NCBI RefSeq assembly: GCF_009765865.1
Contig: NZ_LMUQ01000012.1
Coordinates: 115,446-179,445 of the forward strand
DNA from: Acidisoma sp. L85
Lineage (GTDB): Bacteria > Pseudomonadota > Alphaproteobacteria > Acetobacterales > Acetobacteraceae
DNA length: 64,000 nt
Direction: 5' to 3'
The position numbers and the translations under genes are program-made. The notes beneath the pieces are model-generated. The model did not search any database, was not told where the DNA came from, and worked only from the letters and a program-made list of their open reading frames with translations. Shown here one piece after another: positions 43,551 to 52,625 of the stretch. Within the stretch, counting starts at the first letter, position 1. Each line of letters begins with the position of its first letter.

Positions 43551-45983
43551 GTGCCCATCCGCATCATACATCTGTCCGACTTGCATTACGGCGGAACCTA
43601 TCACGACGCCACTTGGCGCAGCGTGGCCAAAACCATTGCCGGTTTGCGCCCGCAGATCCTGGTCGTTTCTGGTGACCTCGTAGACGACCCCCGCGATGAC
43701 AACCTGAAATTAGCCAAGCATGAACTAGACAAGCTCGCGGATGACACTGGGGCCACCTTGCTTGAAGTGCCGGGCAATCATGACTTATTTCCCTTTGGCC
43801 TCGCCACGCGGCGCGGTTTTACCTTAGGACTCGCGCCGCGGCTCGGTCGTTTGCCCATGTATGAGGACATATTTCATCCCGTCGGAATGTCCGATGGCAC
43901 CCCTGACTCACCTGGATTTCAACCCCAGAATAGAGGCTCGCTCGCAGTACTTGCGGATCGCACCATTTCCTTCCTGCGTGGGGGGCGTAACGCTTCGCGC
44001 CAGCGCAACCGTCCGGACGTTAAGGCGAGGTTAATGCGCCCACCGACCCGGCCGCCGCGGGTTGAGGCACACGGCGGCGTCCTGTTCGCCCTGATCGATT
44101 CAAATGCGGTCGATAGATATGTACCTGCGGCCACGGGACGAGTGAGCAGAGATGACCTCACGGCTCTGGACCAGAAGTTGGAGGACACGCCGTATGATCA
44201 CCTGGCACGGGTGGCGGTGATCCATCACCACCTCCTGCCGGTAATGGCAACCGGCGGCAAGCTGATCGGCTCCGAGGCGCTGATGGTGCTACATAATGCG
44301 GGCGATGTCCTGGGCCTCTTGGCCCGGCACCGCTTCGACCTCGTACTGCACGGTCATAAGCATCGGGCCCAGTTCTGCCGCGTGGACTTCGAGCCGGAGA
44401 CTCCCGAGGGGCACCAAATCGCCGTCGTCTCAGCTGGGAGTGCTGCTATTAAGCTTAAGGATGACGAACCTCACCGCAACAGCTTCAACCTAGTCACAAT
44501 CGAGGACGACGGACGCATTGCGGTCGAGAGTTACCATTATGGATCAGGTGGTAAAGGACCAAACCCGCGGGGGGTACGCGGCTCGGAGGTGAAGCTATAC
44601 GAAGAGAGCTTCCAACTCGTAAGGCAACGAGCGTTTACCCGCTCGTCAAGACGGCATCCCGTCATCGCCGCGAGGCGAGAGCTGCAGATGGATGTCGAGC
44701 CCGACGGCACGCTAATAGTTCGCGACGAAGTCAGCGGGCTTTGCCGCTCGCAGGACTATAAAAAGGAGCGCCAGCAGGAGATTGTGCATCGCCCACAAGT
44801 GGTGAGCATGCCGTCTCATGGCCGGCTCGCCCGCGATCTCGCGCTTGACGCAACCACAGCTGCTAATGGCTTCCGGATCGAGGCAGACCCATGCGGCAAT
44901 GGGGACCCCCACCGTAAGATCGTCGTGCTGCCTGAACCGCTGAACTATCGTCCGACTGGCTACGCAGTGACCTATGCCTGTGCCAACAGTATGAATATGA
45001 CAATGTGGGAAGCGGCGCAGCGTGCCACCTTCGAGGGAGGCGAGCCCGATAATACCGAATGGGTCGGCGGCTATGTGAGCTATCCGGTTGAAGAGTTCAC
45101 ACTCAGCGTTCGCCTGCCGAAGACCCTGGCCGACGTGCGCCCGCGCATTCGCTGCCACCGCCGACGGGGCTTTCCGGGCTTCGAGGTAAGCCAGCGAGGC
45201 AACGCGGAGCTGCCCGACACCCCGGTCCGATACGACGAGGACACGGGCGAGGCCGAGACAAGCCGTCTCGTTTACGACCGGGTCAGCGAGCGCTGGAGCG
45301 CCACTATCCGCCGCCCGATGGTTGGCTACCGCTATCGAATATACTGGCCCTTGCCCAATGAAGAGTTGTCGGAAGGCATATCGGGACAGACTCAGCAACT
45401 GCGCGAGGCACTTCTCGGCATGGTAGACCGGGCGGTAGCAACACCGCGCGACGACAAGGCGCGATCGATGTTCGCGCTTCTAGCCGAGGAGTTCCGCAAA
45501 CGGCTCGGGTCGGGGATGAACGGCGAGAGCACAAACGTGTCCTTGTTCGTCTACGACCCGGTTCGCCTAGCCGTCCGCCCAGTGTTCTGGGAAGACTCCC
45601 TTCATTCGACACCGGGTTGGAAAGACTTTGTCATCCCACTTGGCGATGGGATTGCCGGCGCGTGCTTCTTGCAGCGGCGGCCCATTCCTTGGGAGAGCCA
45701 TGCCGACCGCGGCGTGTTTGTTAGGCCCGTGCCGCTAGCCGGCAACGTCTCGCGGACAATGCTGGCCATACCGGTGTTTCACCGGGACGAGCAAGATAAG
45801 GACCGTCCCTCCCCACTGGCGACGATCGGCGTCCTCTCCTTCGGCTCATCGGACTTAGACACGAAGGTCCCCGACTTCTTCAGGCCAACGGTCCAAAATG
45901 CCCATCTGCTCCTCCTGCTCCGTGCCATCGCCCAGGGCATAGTGTACGAAACGATTGAAGTGCTGCGTGCTCCCGACATATAA
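43551..45983 (+). CDS. Calcineurin-like phosphoesterase with C-terminal GAF-like domain
   Basis: 810 residues, start GTG at 43551. The N-terminal 280 residues are a complete metallophosphoesterase: LSDLH (9-12), SGDLVDD (40-46), PGNHDLF (74-80), VIHHHLLP (about 223-230) and LHGHKHRAQF (267-276) supply the metal ligands. The middle (about 350-600) is beta-rich and not recognised. The C-terminal 170 residues resemble a GAF fold (VSLFVYDPVRLAVRPVFWED, GIAGACFLQRRPI, ATIGVLSFGSSD). No signal peptide is present, so it is cytoplasmic. Such an enzyme could hydrolyse nucleotides or nucleic acid under ligand control through the GAF part, but that is inference. It is the first gene inside the island. 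Confidence 0.82.
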   Translation: MPIRIIHLSDLHYGGTYHDATWRSVAKTIAGLRPQILVVSGDLVDDPRDDNLKLAKHELDKLADDTGATLLEVPGNHDLFPFGLATRRGFTLGLAPRLGRLPMYEDIFHPVGMSDGTPDSPGFQPQNRGSLAVLADRTISFLRGGRNASRQRNRPDVKARLMRPPTRPPRVEAHGGVLFALIDSNAVDRYVPAATGRVSRDDLTALDQKLEDTPYDHLARVAVIHHHLLPVMATGGKLIGSEALMVLHNAGDVLGLLARHRFDLVLHGHKHRAQFCRVDFEPETPEGHQIAVVSAGSAAIKLKDDEPHRNSFNLVTIEDDGRIAVESYHYGSGGKGPNPRGVRGSEVKLYEESFQLVRQRAFTRSSRRHPVIAARRELQMDVEPDGTLIVRDEVSGLCRSQDYKKERQQEIVHRPQVVSMPSHGRLARDLALDATTAANGFRIEADPCGNGDPHRKIVVLPEPLNYRPTGYAVTYACANSMNMTMWEAAQRATFEGGEPDNTEWVGGYVSYPVEEFTLSVRLPKTLADVRPRIRCHRRRGFPGFEVSQRGNAELPDTPVRYDEDTGEAETSRLVYDRVSERWSATIRRPMVGYRYRIYWPLPNEELSEGISGQTQQLREALLGMVDRAVATPRDDKARSMFALLAEEFRKRLGSGMNGESTNVSLFVYDPVRLAVRPVFWEDSLHSTPGWKDFVIPLGDGIAGACFLQRRPIPWESHADRGVFVRPVPLAGNVSRTMLAIPVFHRDEQDKDRPSPLATIGVLSFGSSDLDTKVPDFFRPTVQNAHLLLLLRAIAQGIVYETIEVLRAPDI

Positions 45984-46055
45984 GCTCGTCTTATCTCGGG
46001 TTATTTCCCGGTGTCGAAAAGCGGCCGCGAATCGGTCGCTCCCAGGAGCTTAGGA

Positions 46056-46235
46056 ATGAAGGTCGTCTCGATTGGTCCGGACGCGGTAGCTTTAGAAATC
46101 GACTCGGCCTCGGACCACGTGGGCTCGCTCACTCCCGAGCAGATGGCGCGAAGTCACGTCAGCGACGCTGTCGTGGCAATCTACCGCCGCTACTTCAATC
46201 AAACCCATGACGATGAAATCGTCGGGGCGCTCTAA
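46056..46235 (+). CDS. Small hypothetical protein, 59 aa
   Basis: Not recognised. ATG at 46056 has AGGAG eight bases upstream; a GTG at 46011 is in frame but has no site. The sequence (MKVVSIGPDAVALEIDSASD, then HVSDAVVAIYRRYF) looks folded and acidic overall. It follows the phosphoesterase gene by 72 bases on the same strand and may be its small partner. Its 3' side was truncated or bounded by the IS5 remnant, so the stop could be recent. Confidence 0.5.
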   Translation: MKVVSIGPDAVALEIDSASDHVGSLTPEQMARSHVSDAVVAIYRRYFNQTHDDEIVGAL

Positions 46236-46249
46236 GAGTCGGTCCAAGA

Positions 46250-47076
46250 TCATTTCGAGGCTTGGCGAAGCCTTCGCAGCATCAGGCGAACTGACGCCCA
46301 AAGGAGGAATGCCCGCGCATTGTGGTTGAGGCATCCCCAACCCTTGCTCAGGGGTCGGCAGCGGTTCAACCAGGCGATGGTCCGCTCCACGATCCAGCAT
46401 TGGGCAGAAGGATGAACTTGCCTGTGTCGCACCGTCGCACGATCCCGACGTTCACTTCGCCGCAGACCCGGCCCAGGCCCCGCTGAACCTTCGGACCCTG
46501 ACACCCCGCATCGGCATAGAGCCTCAGCAAGAAAGGATAGAGCCCAAACAACCTCGCCATCAGCAGCACGCCGCCGTCGCGATCTTGGATATCGGGTGCG
46601 TGGACGATGCCATCCATCAGCAGGCCCTGCGTGTCGACAAGGACATGCCGCTTCTTGCCTTGATCTTCTTGCCGCTATCAAAGCCCAGCGGATAGATCCG
46701 GCGCGCACTCTTTCAGCACTCTTGACGCTCTGGCTATCGTTGATGGCATGGTGGACTTCCTTCGCGGTCCGCCTGCTCGCAGCAAAGCACATCAGAGTGC
46801 ATGACGCGGCCGTTCGAGCGTCTCGTCGTACTGCGCGCGGCAGAAATAGTAATTCGTGGCGGCAGATCTTTCGGGCTTGCGCACCGCCACTGACAGCCAG
46901 TGCTGAGCACATACATTAGACGGTTCATGACCTCGCGCACGTCTACCGTTCGCTTGTTGCCACCTCGCTTGGCACGCGGGAACTCCTTCCGGGCTAGAGA
47001 CCACTCCTCATCCGCCAAACGCTGGATAGCGCAGCTTGCTACGGTCATATCGCGCGCGGTTCTCGACGGTCCACAT
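46250..47076 (-). pseudogene. Decayed IS5-family transposase
   Basis: The gene can be read from ATG 47076 as WTVENRARYDRSKLRYP. It then shifts frame into AKRGGNKRTVDVREVMNRL and MYVLSTGCQW, again near DSQSVKSAE, and ends with ERTIAWLNRC, NHNARAFLLWASVRLMLRRL before a stop. These are in order the N-terminus, insertion-domain side and C-terminus of an IS5-family DDE transposase, about 270 residues in the intact form. At least three frameshifts make it inactive. Clear terminal repeats were not found. Confidence 0.85.
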
Positions 47077-47402
47077 CTGCAGCCTCCTGCGATTCGGTGC
47101 CAGCGCTAGAGACTCACATCCGGCTCCCGGGACTCAAGTTGATCTTGATGGGACACTAACGAAGGCAGGATGTGCGCGCGTCGCCGCCCTTTAGAGCTAG
47201 TATAACTCTTTCATTTGGGGCCTTTCTCCGTACCACATTTTCGCGAGAAGCCTCGGAGACTAGCCGCCCGGCCCCGCTTCCAATATTCATTTCGCTTTGC
47301 AGTCCTCTCGGCCACCATTTCAGTCAAGGGAGTGGTATCTCTTCTCCCAATGTTGATCTCGTTGCCTGCAGCGGCGAAGGTTGCAGTCCTTATCTACCAC
47401 TT
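47077..47402. other. Intergenic, no gene seen
   Basis: Lies between the IS5 remnant and the 3' end of the restriction-modification gene. Short plus-strand frames here have no ribosome site or recognisable domain. It may contain the end of the insertion sequence and a terminator for the restriction gene, but no strong hairpin was identified. Confidence 0.35.
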
Positions 47403-50400
47403 CTAAAGCTTGATCTCAGTATCTAGGTCGCCGGCTGAGAGGGCATTCATCCACGCTAGACAAAGATCGCGCGACTGGTAGCGCTTAAATCTCGAAGTCT
47501 CTTCCCGTTCGGTGATCGGAAAGCTCGAGTAGATATACCGCACGTCGTCACGGTCGGTCACACCATAAAGGTGAAAATACAGAGCGTCGATTTTTGCCCG
47601 AAGTCCCGCTCGTTTTCGTTCGTCCCACAGAAAAGGGAGCTTAGCATCGCCCTTGTCGTCGACATAACCCATGTCGCGAGCGAACGGTGCCATGTCATGC
47701 GAAGTGTAAGTCAGCTCAAGGACAGCTGCGCGGATAATTTCGGCTGCGGTCTGGGAGCCAAAGTGGCGTTGATAATCTGCTGCAGTCAGGAACGGAAGTT
47801 GCTCAACTAAATACCACGCAAGGTGATTGCCGTGCACCTTCTGGCGAGCGAGATAATCAAGGGCAACGCTATTGAGATTGGCTAGCATTAGAACGGCGAA
47901 TTCGGCATACGCAGGCGGGACAGAACCACCTGCTTCCGCAGTGTTCGTTCGCTCGGGAAAAATGACAGGCAGTGTATGCCCAGCGCCGACACGGGGGATG
48001 ATCGCAGCGATAGTGGTCCGTGCGTTCGTAACAGAAGTCACGTCCTTAATCGCTAAACACCATTGCGTCGGAGCGGTCCACTCGACTTTTTCGGAGTTGA
48101 TCCAGTATCGCGGCACAGGCACGCGAAATGGATCGCGATGATCATCGGTTGTCAAGTCGCGGCCCTGTCCAGTGCGGAACAGATTGCCTTCTGCTAAGAG
48201 AATATCCGAGGCGCGATGATCGAATGCTTGAACCATCTTGCCTTCGTAAAGCGGGAGATATTCCGCTTTTCCTCTTTTCCAAATGTTCGAGCCGATCGGG
48301 TATGCCCCAATTTTGTCGAGGGCAATCGGGTTAAGGAAGAGGTCGGAGTCATTCGCCATATCAAGCATCCGGACATAGCGGACCGGCCACGTTTTCACAG
48401 GAGGCTGAACCGCTCGATCGATAAGAACAGGACGAACACCGTAGAGTGCCTTCGTCAACGTGACATCACGCTGGGTTCGGAAAATCGGCGCAGTACGGCT
48501 GTTTGGATTGATGCGCGCGATATCTTCGGGCATCACTGCGAACAACCTGTCAGGATTGCGCAGCTCTTCTAGATCGCGAATGAAGAACCCAAATTTGATA
48601 GCGTCGAACTGGCGCCGCGTGCCACCCGCTACATAGACGCAAAACTTGAAGCGATAATAGACGTCAGGAAAGAACAGCGTTCCGTCCGTACGCTTGTTGA
48701 AGAAGTCAATAAGGAACGCGAGCCTGCGTTCCTCTGTCATCTTCCGGAAGAAAGGTGCGGAGCTTTGATCGGATGCAATTCCCGAAGGGACCAGTAGCCC
48801 AACAATGCCGCTAGGCTTCACGAGCATGTGCGCGCGCTCGATGAAGAGCGAATTCACATTTGTATCCCCGGCTGAAAGGAACGGATAGTCTCCGCCCGTT
48901 CTTGCAAGTCGGCTTGCCGCCTCTGCTCTCTCAGTTGCTAGCACGTAGTCTGCGTGCAGCGGATCAGATGCTGCTTCAGCGGCACTGATGAGGTCCAAGC
49001 GAAGTGCAGCGGTCTCCGCCCGCGCAATCTCCGGCTTGCGGGCCGCCCACCATTCAATTTTCTGCAGTTTGAGCCTGTCCCAGGGAGGATTTCCGACCAG
49101 GGCGTCGAAGCCACCCGTCAGGCTCTCACTTTCCCAATCCGACCAGATGCCCGGGAAGGCGACCTGCCAGTTCAAAAAGCCCTCTTCGTCCTTGAGCTTC
49201 CGGGCTTTGTCTAAAAGTACAGCGAAACGTTTTCCGTCCTCGCGGCGGATGTCTACTCTAGCTGTCCCGAGCGCGATATGAATGGGATCGCCGAACTGGC
49301 CATCGAAAAATGCTTTCCGCAGTCTGGCCTCGCCGGAATTTCGACGAATATTCAACCAGTCAAAAGCATGGATCAGCGCTAGGAGCGCATCAAGAGGTGC
49401 GGTCATTTCCTGCACTTCAGCGAATACGTCTGCCGAGCGGTGCGCCTCAACAATTTCGGCGTCCGTCAGGCCCTCGATGATTTGCATCTTGGACGCTGCT
49501 CGTAAAGCGCGAGTGATCGGTGCGTGCAGGAGGAGTGGGCTTCCATGGAGTCTAGCCTTGTCGATCCCATCCTTAACCCATGAACCAAAAAGGCTGTCAC
49601 CGCGGCGCAGGTGGTGATCGAGAAAGCTCAGCGGAGCGCCCACCGTAAAGGTATGCAGCCACAAAGAGACTTTGGCCAGTTCGACGGCCATTAGATTCTT
49701 GTCAACACCATAGATGCAGCGCTTTAGGACCATTCGGCGGATGATGTGGCGGTCATCGAGTTGGGTGATGTCGATCGTCCAGCCGCGTCCCTCGGCGTTG
49801 CTGAGGATAGTGTTACGAATGGCGTCGATACGGTCGCTTAAAGGGGAGAGATAGTGAGGAACGGCTGCTTCGGCTTCCGCCATTGCAGCGATGACTTGGT
49901 CCGCAAGGTAGTCGACAAGGCTGACAAGGAAGTGACCTGAACCCATTGCTGGATCGCAAATTTTGAGGTCCAATAATTTCTCAGCGGGATCCAGCCGCCT
50001 CAGGGAGCCTAGACGGAGGTCTTCCGCGATGTCGCCCCCGCTCAACTCATCGATCTTGGCGTGAAAGGCCTTCATCGGCGCGGCAGCAAGCGGTCCGACG
50101 GTTTCTTTTAGAATAAGCATGACTAGGTCGTCTGGCGTATAGTAGCTGCCGGAGCTTTTCCGAGCGAAGGAATTCGGCCGCACAACGATTGCGTCCCCAT
50201 CACTCGTAATCTCATGTTCGAGCAGGCGCTCATAAATCGACCCAAGCTGCTGAACGCTCAGGTCGCGGTAGTTGATGTATTTCCGGCCTTCGGACGTTCG
50301 TTCGAACGAAAGTGCGTCAATAACATTTGCCATGACGGCATCGCCAAGCCGGATGGACGCCAGCAAGGGCGTCCTTATGCGGTTGAACAGGCCGCCGTTG

Positions 50401-51509
50401 TAGGGTGGCAGACCAATCGAAGCGTCTCCGTCATCGATGGCGCGGCACAGATCATCGATCGCCGTCCAGTAGCGGGCGGCGGTCGTGGAGAAGCTGTCAT
50501 TACGATCCTTTCGCTTTCCGACATCGCCACGCACCCGTTCGCGAAGTCCATAATCGTCATAGCGGCTGTCCCGGACAGGGAGGAGGTCACGATCCTCTGC
50601 GTAGAGGATGAACAGCAATCGATATAGAAGAATTAGAGCTGCCTCACGAACCTGCTGCAACGGTGCCGCGGGCACCGCGGTAGCAACGGCCTGCGCCAGC
50701 TCGGGAAAGACTTGCTGAAAGACTAAGTTCGACAGGTTGTTGGCGACACGTTCCTCATAAAAACGGCCTTCTTCAAGGGCGCGCTGATGGAAGGTTCGGC
50801 TATCGCTTGGCGCCGGGAGAAAGGCTTCTCGCCGAAAGATGAGGGCAAACACCCTAAGCCAATGCATGCGGTCAACTTCGCTGAGCGCGAACAGCCCTTC
50901 ATTATGGCCAGGAATGTTGAGAACGGCGGCAAGGTCGATCTCGAAAAACTGCTCAGAGACAGAACGCGCACCTTGGTAGTAGAGGCGCCAGCGGCTCCCA
51001 TTGGTGAGCATGCCCCAACGGAGCTTTCCGGTCGTCAGGTCCTCGACGCGTCGCAGATATCGAAGCATCTGGGTCGACGGGGCGGTCTCCTCGCCGCGCC
51101 GGCCGGAACGCCGGTCAAGAGGACGCGCCCACCGCTTCGACTCAACGACCGCTAGCCCGAAGCCGTAACGCTTCCACTCTTCGCCGAAGCTGTTGGCGCG
51201 GCGCTTTTGCCCATCGTCGGCGAACAGGAGACCGTCTGGAACGTCGTCACGTCCTTTGGCCGCTAGGTTCTGTTGCCGCAGACTGACAGTCCAGCCCATT
51301 TGAACAAGGATCGGCCAAATCAAATCGTCCTCAGTCTGGCTTTCGTTTGGCGTCTTCGTGGTCGGAAAGCGGGCGTAGATATCGCGCAGGTTGCTTTGCA
51401 GCGCTAGCAGCCCGGTGGTGTCGAAGGACGACCAGTCCGCTAGGCGGCAGATGGATTCCGTTAAAAAGTCACTGGAGAATAAGCTTCCTTGAAATACGCT
51501 GTCAATCAT
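47403..51509 (-). CDS. Type IIG restriction-modification enzyme (Eco57I-like)
   Basis: Single-chain restriction endonuclease and adenine-type DNA methyltransferase, 1368 residues. The N-terminal nuclease has a PD-(D/E)xK pattern: VPDGLLF with Asp 92 and VVESKRW with Glu 123 and Lys 125. The methyltransferase has motif X (SSGSYYTPDDLV, about 452-463), motif I (DPAMGSGHFLVSLVDYL from 519) and motif IV GNPPWDRL (NPPW 807-810). The long C-terminal part would recognise the target. It is the only R-M gene in the island and is self-sufficient in principle. It could alternatively be a methylase component of a larger system, but no partner genes are near. Confidence 0.9.
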   Translation of the reverse strand: MIDSVFQGSLFSSDFLTESICRLADWSSFDTTGLLALQSNLRDIYARFPTTKTPNESQTEDDLIWPILVQMGWTVSLRQQNLAAKGRDDVPDGLLFADDGQKRRANSFGEEWKRYGFGLAVVESKRWARPLDRRSGRRGEETAPSTQMLRYLRRVEDLTTGKLRWGMLTNGSRWRLYYQGARSVSEQFFEIDLAAVLNIPGHNEGLFALSEVDRMHWLRVFALIFRREAFLPAPSDSRTFHQRALEEGRFYEERVANNLSNLVFQQVFPELAQAVATAVPAAPLQQVREAALILLYRLLFILYAEDRDLLPVRDSRYDDYGLRERVRGDVGKRKDRNDSFSTTAARYWTAIDDLCRAIDDGDASIGLPPYNGGLFNRIRTPLLASIRLGDAVMANVIDALSFERTSEGRKYINYRDLSVQQLGSIYERLLEHEITSDGDAIVVRPNSFARKSSGSYYTPDDLVMLILKETVGPLAAAPMKAFHAKIDELSGGDIAEDLRLGSLRRLDPAEKLLDLKICDPAMGSGHFLVSLVDYLADQVIAAMAEAEAAVPHYLSPLSDRIDAIRNTILSNAEGRGWTIDITQLDDRHIIRRMVLKRCIYGVDKNLMAVELAKVSLWLHTFTVGAPLSFLDHHLRRGDSLFGSWVKDGIDKARLHGSPLLLHAPITRALRAASKMQIIEGLTDAEIVEAHRSADVFAEVQEMTAPLDALLALIHAFDWLNIRRNSGEARLRKAFFDGQFGDPIHIALGTARVDIRREDGKRFAVLLDKARKLKDEEGFLNWQVAFPGIWSDWESESLTGGFDALVGNPPWDRLKLQKIEWWAARKPEIARAETAALRLDLISAAEAASDPLHADYVLATERAEAASRLARTGGDYPFLSAGDTNVNSLFIERAHMLVKPSGIVGLLVPSGIASDQSSAPFFRKMTEERRLAFLIDFFNKRTDGTLFFPDVYYRFKFCVYVAGGTRRQFDAIKFGFFIRDLEELRNPDRLFAVMPEDIARINPNSRTAPIFRTQRDVTLTKALYGVRPVLIDRAVQPPVKTWPVRYVRMLDMANDSDLFLNPIALDKIGAYPIGSNIWKRGKAEYLPLYEGKMVQAFDHRASDILLAEGNLFRTGQGRDLTTDDHRDPFRVPVPRYWINSEKVEWTAPTQWCLAIKDVTSVTNARTTIAAIIPRVGAGHTLPVIFPERTNTAEAGGSVPPAYAEFAVLMLANLNSVALDYLARQKVHGNHLAWYLVEQLPFLTAADYQRHFGSQTAAEIIRAAVLELTYTSHDMAPFARDMGYVDDKGDAKLPFLWDERKRAGLRAKIDALYFHLYGVTDRDDVRYIYSSFPITEREETSRFKRYQSRDLCLAWMNALSAGDLDTEIKL

Positions 51510-52625
51510 GCGGTAGAATGTCCGTCGAAGTGAATCTTTAAAGACTTGGGCCGGCGGCGAGGCGGATTGGCGGAGAGCAGTAAAGCGTGCATCCGCCGAT
51601 ATTCATACTTAAGCCGGCTATCGATGGGTCTTATCCTGCCCTCATGAGCAAGCTCGTCTGACTATCGAAGCTCGCTTACGGCCCCCCACGACGATCGGCG
51701 CTGCAGCCGAGCGTGCGCATTGGATGGTGATGGCGCGGTCAAAATCGACGCTTGTGCTCATTTTTGCGCAAGGGCAGGCTGTGTTGGAAAGTTTTTCCTA
51801 ACAGCTCGGTATGCCGTAGCCCAACACCAATCCATTGCCCGTTATCCATATCCTGTCCGTCGTGAAAGACTCGGACGTATCTTATATCCACTGCGTAAGC
51901 TTGGAACCTCTTTCGGAGCACACAACCAATGCTATAATCAATCTTTCCTGCCGTTCGAGAGGTACTGAGGCTCGGACTCCCAGGTGGTAGATGGGGCCAC
52001 GAAGCGTCCTTGACCCTCGTAGTTAAGGCCTGACCTTGACACTCTCCGTTCAATAGCTCCTGCGGCATCAGAGCTAGTCGGAACTTGAATCCAAATTGAA
52101 GACGGTGACCGCGGGGATACCCTCAGCGCTCCCCTGACTTTCTCGCACAATGCAGGCGGATTATATCAGAGACATTCGAGCTTTTTACAATACGTGGACA
52201 ATTGGCCAGCTTATTGGTCACGCGCCCTCGGCTTGAGCCGAGCTGATCACCCGGCAGGAAAGTGCGACCGACGCCCAAAGCGAAGCTTTGCTAAAAGGCT
52301 AGAGGTTCCACCGGATCTCAGGGCTGGTTCAGCCTATGCGGAGCAAAACCAAAAGCCAAGCGGTTTCGGATGAATTGAAAGAGGGATTTCGGTTTCGATC
52401 TAACATGCGGCGTTCGAGGTGAGGGTCGCCTTCCGGCCGAACAGAGGCCGGACTCCGAGGCTGAAGAGATGGCGTTCAGGGGAATCGCAATCTGCACGAG
52501 GCCGACGACGGGCCTTGCGCTGGTCCCAGCCGCTTCGGAAGGACGGTAGCAATGCGCCTCGTGGCCCGTTCGGTCGCTTTGCCTTCGAGATGGATTAAGG
52601 CGCTCAGCGAGAGCCTACGCCGCAC
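51510..52625. other. 1.1 kb without supported gene
   Basis: This stretch separates the restriction gene (5' end at 51509) from the 3' end of the STAND gene. Two frames (51720-51968 plus, 51739-52068 minus) overlap each other and lack domains and ribosome sites. A small hairpin (CTCGGCT/AGCCGAG, about 52228-52245) is the only structure noticed. It probably carries the restriction gene's promoter and decayed DNA. Confidence 0.4.

Noticed and set aside
43313..43675. 120-codon plus-strand frame upstream of the phosphoesterase gene
   Set aside because: It overlaps the phosphoesterase N-terminus in another frame, has no ribosome site and has no recognisable domain.
51739..52068. 109-codon minus-strand frame between the restriction and STAND genes
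   Set aside because: No ribosome site, overlaps an equally weak opposite frame, and no family resemblance could be found.
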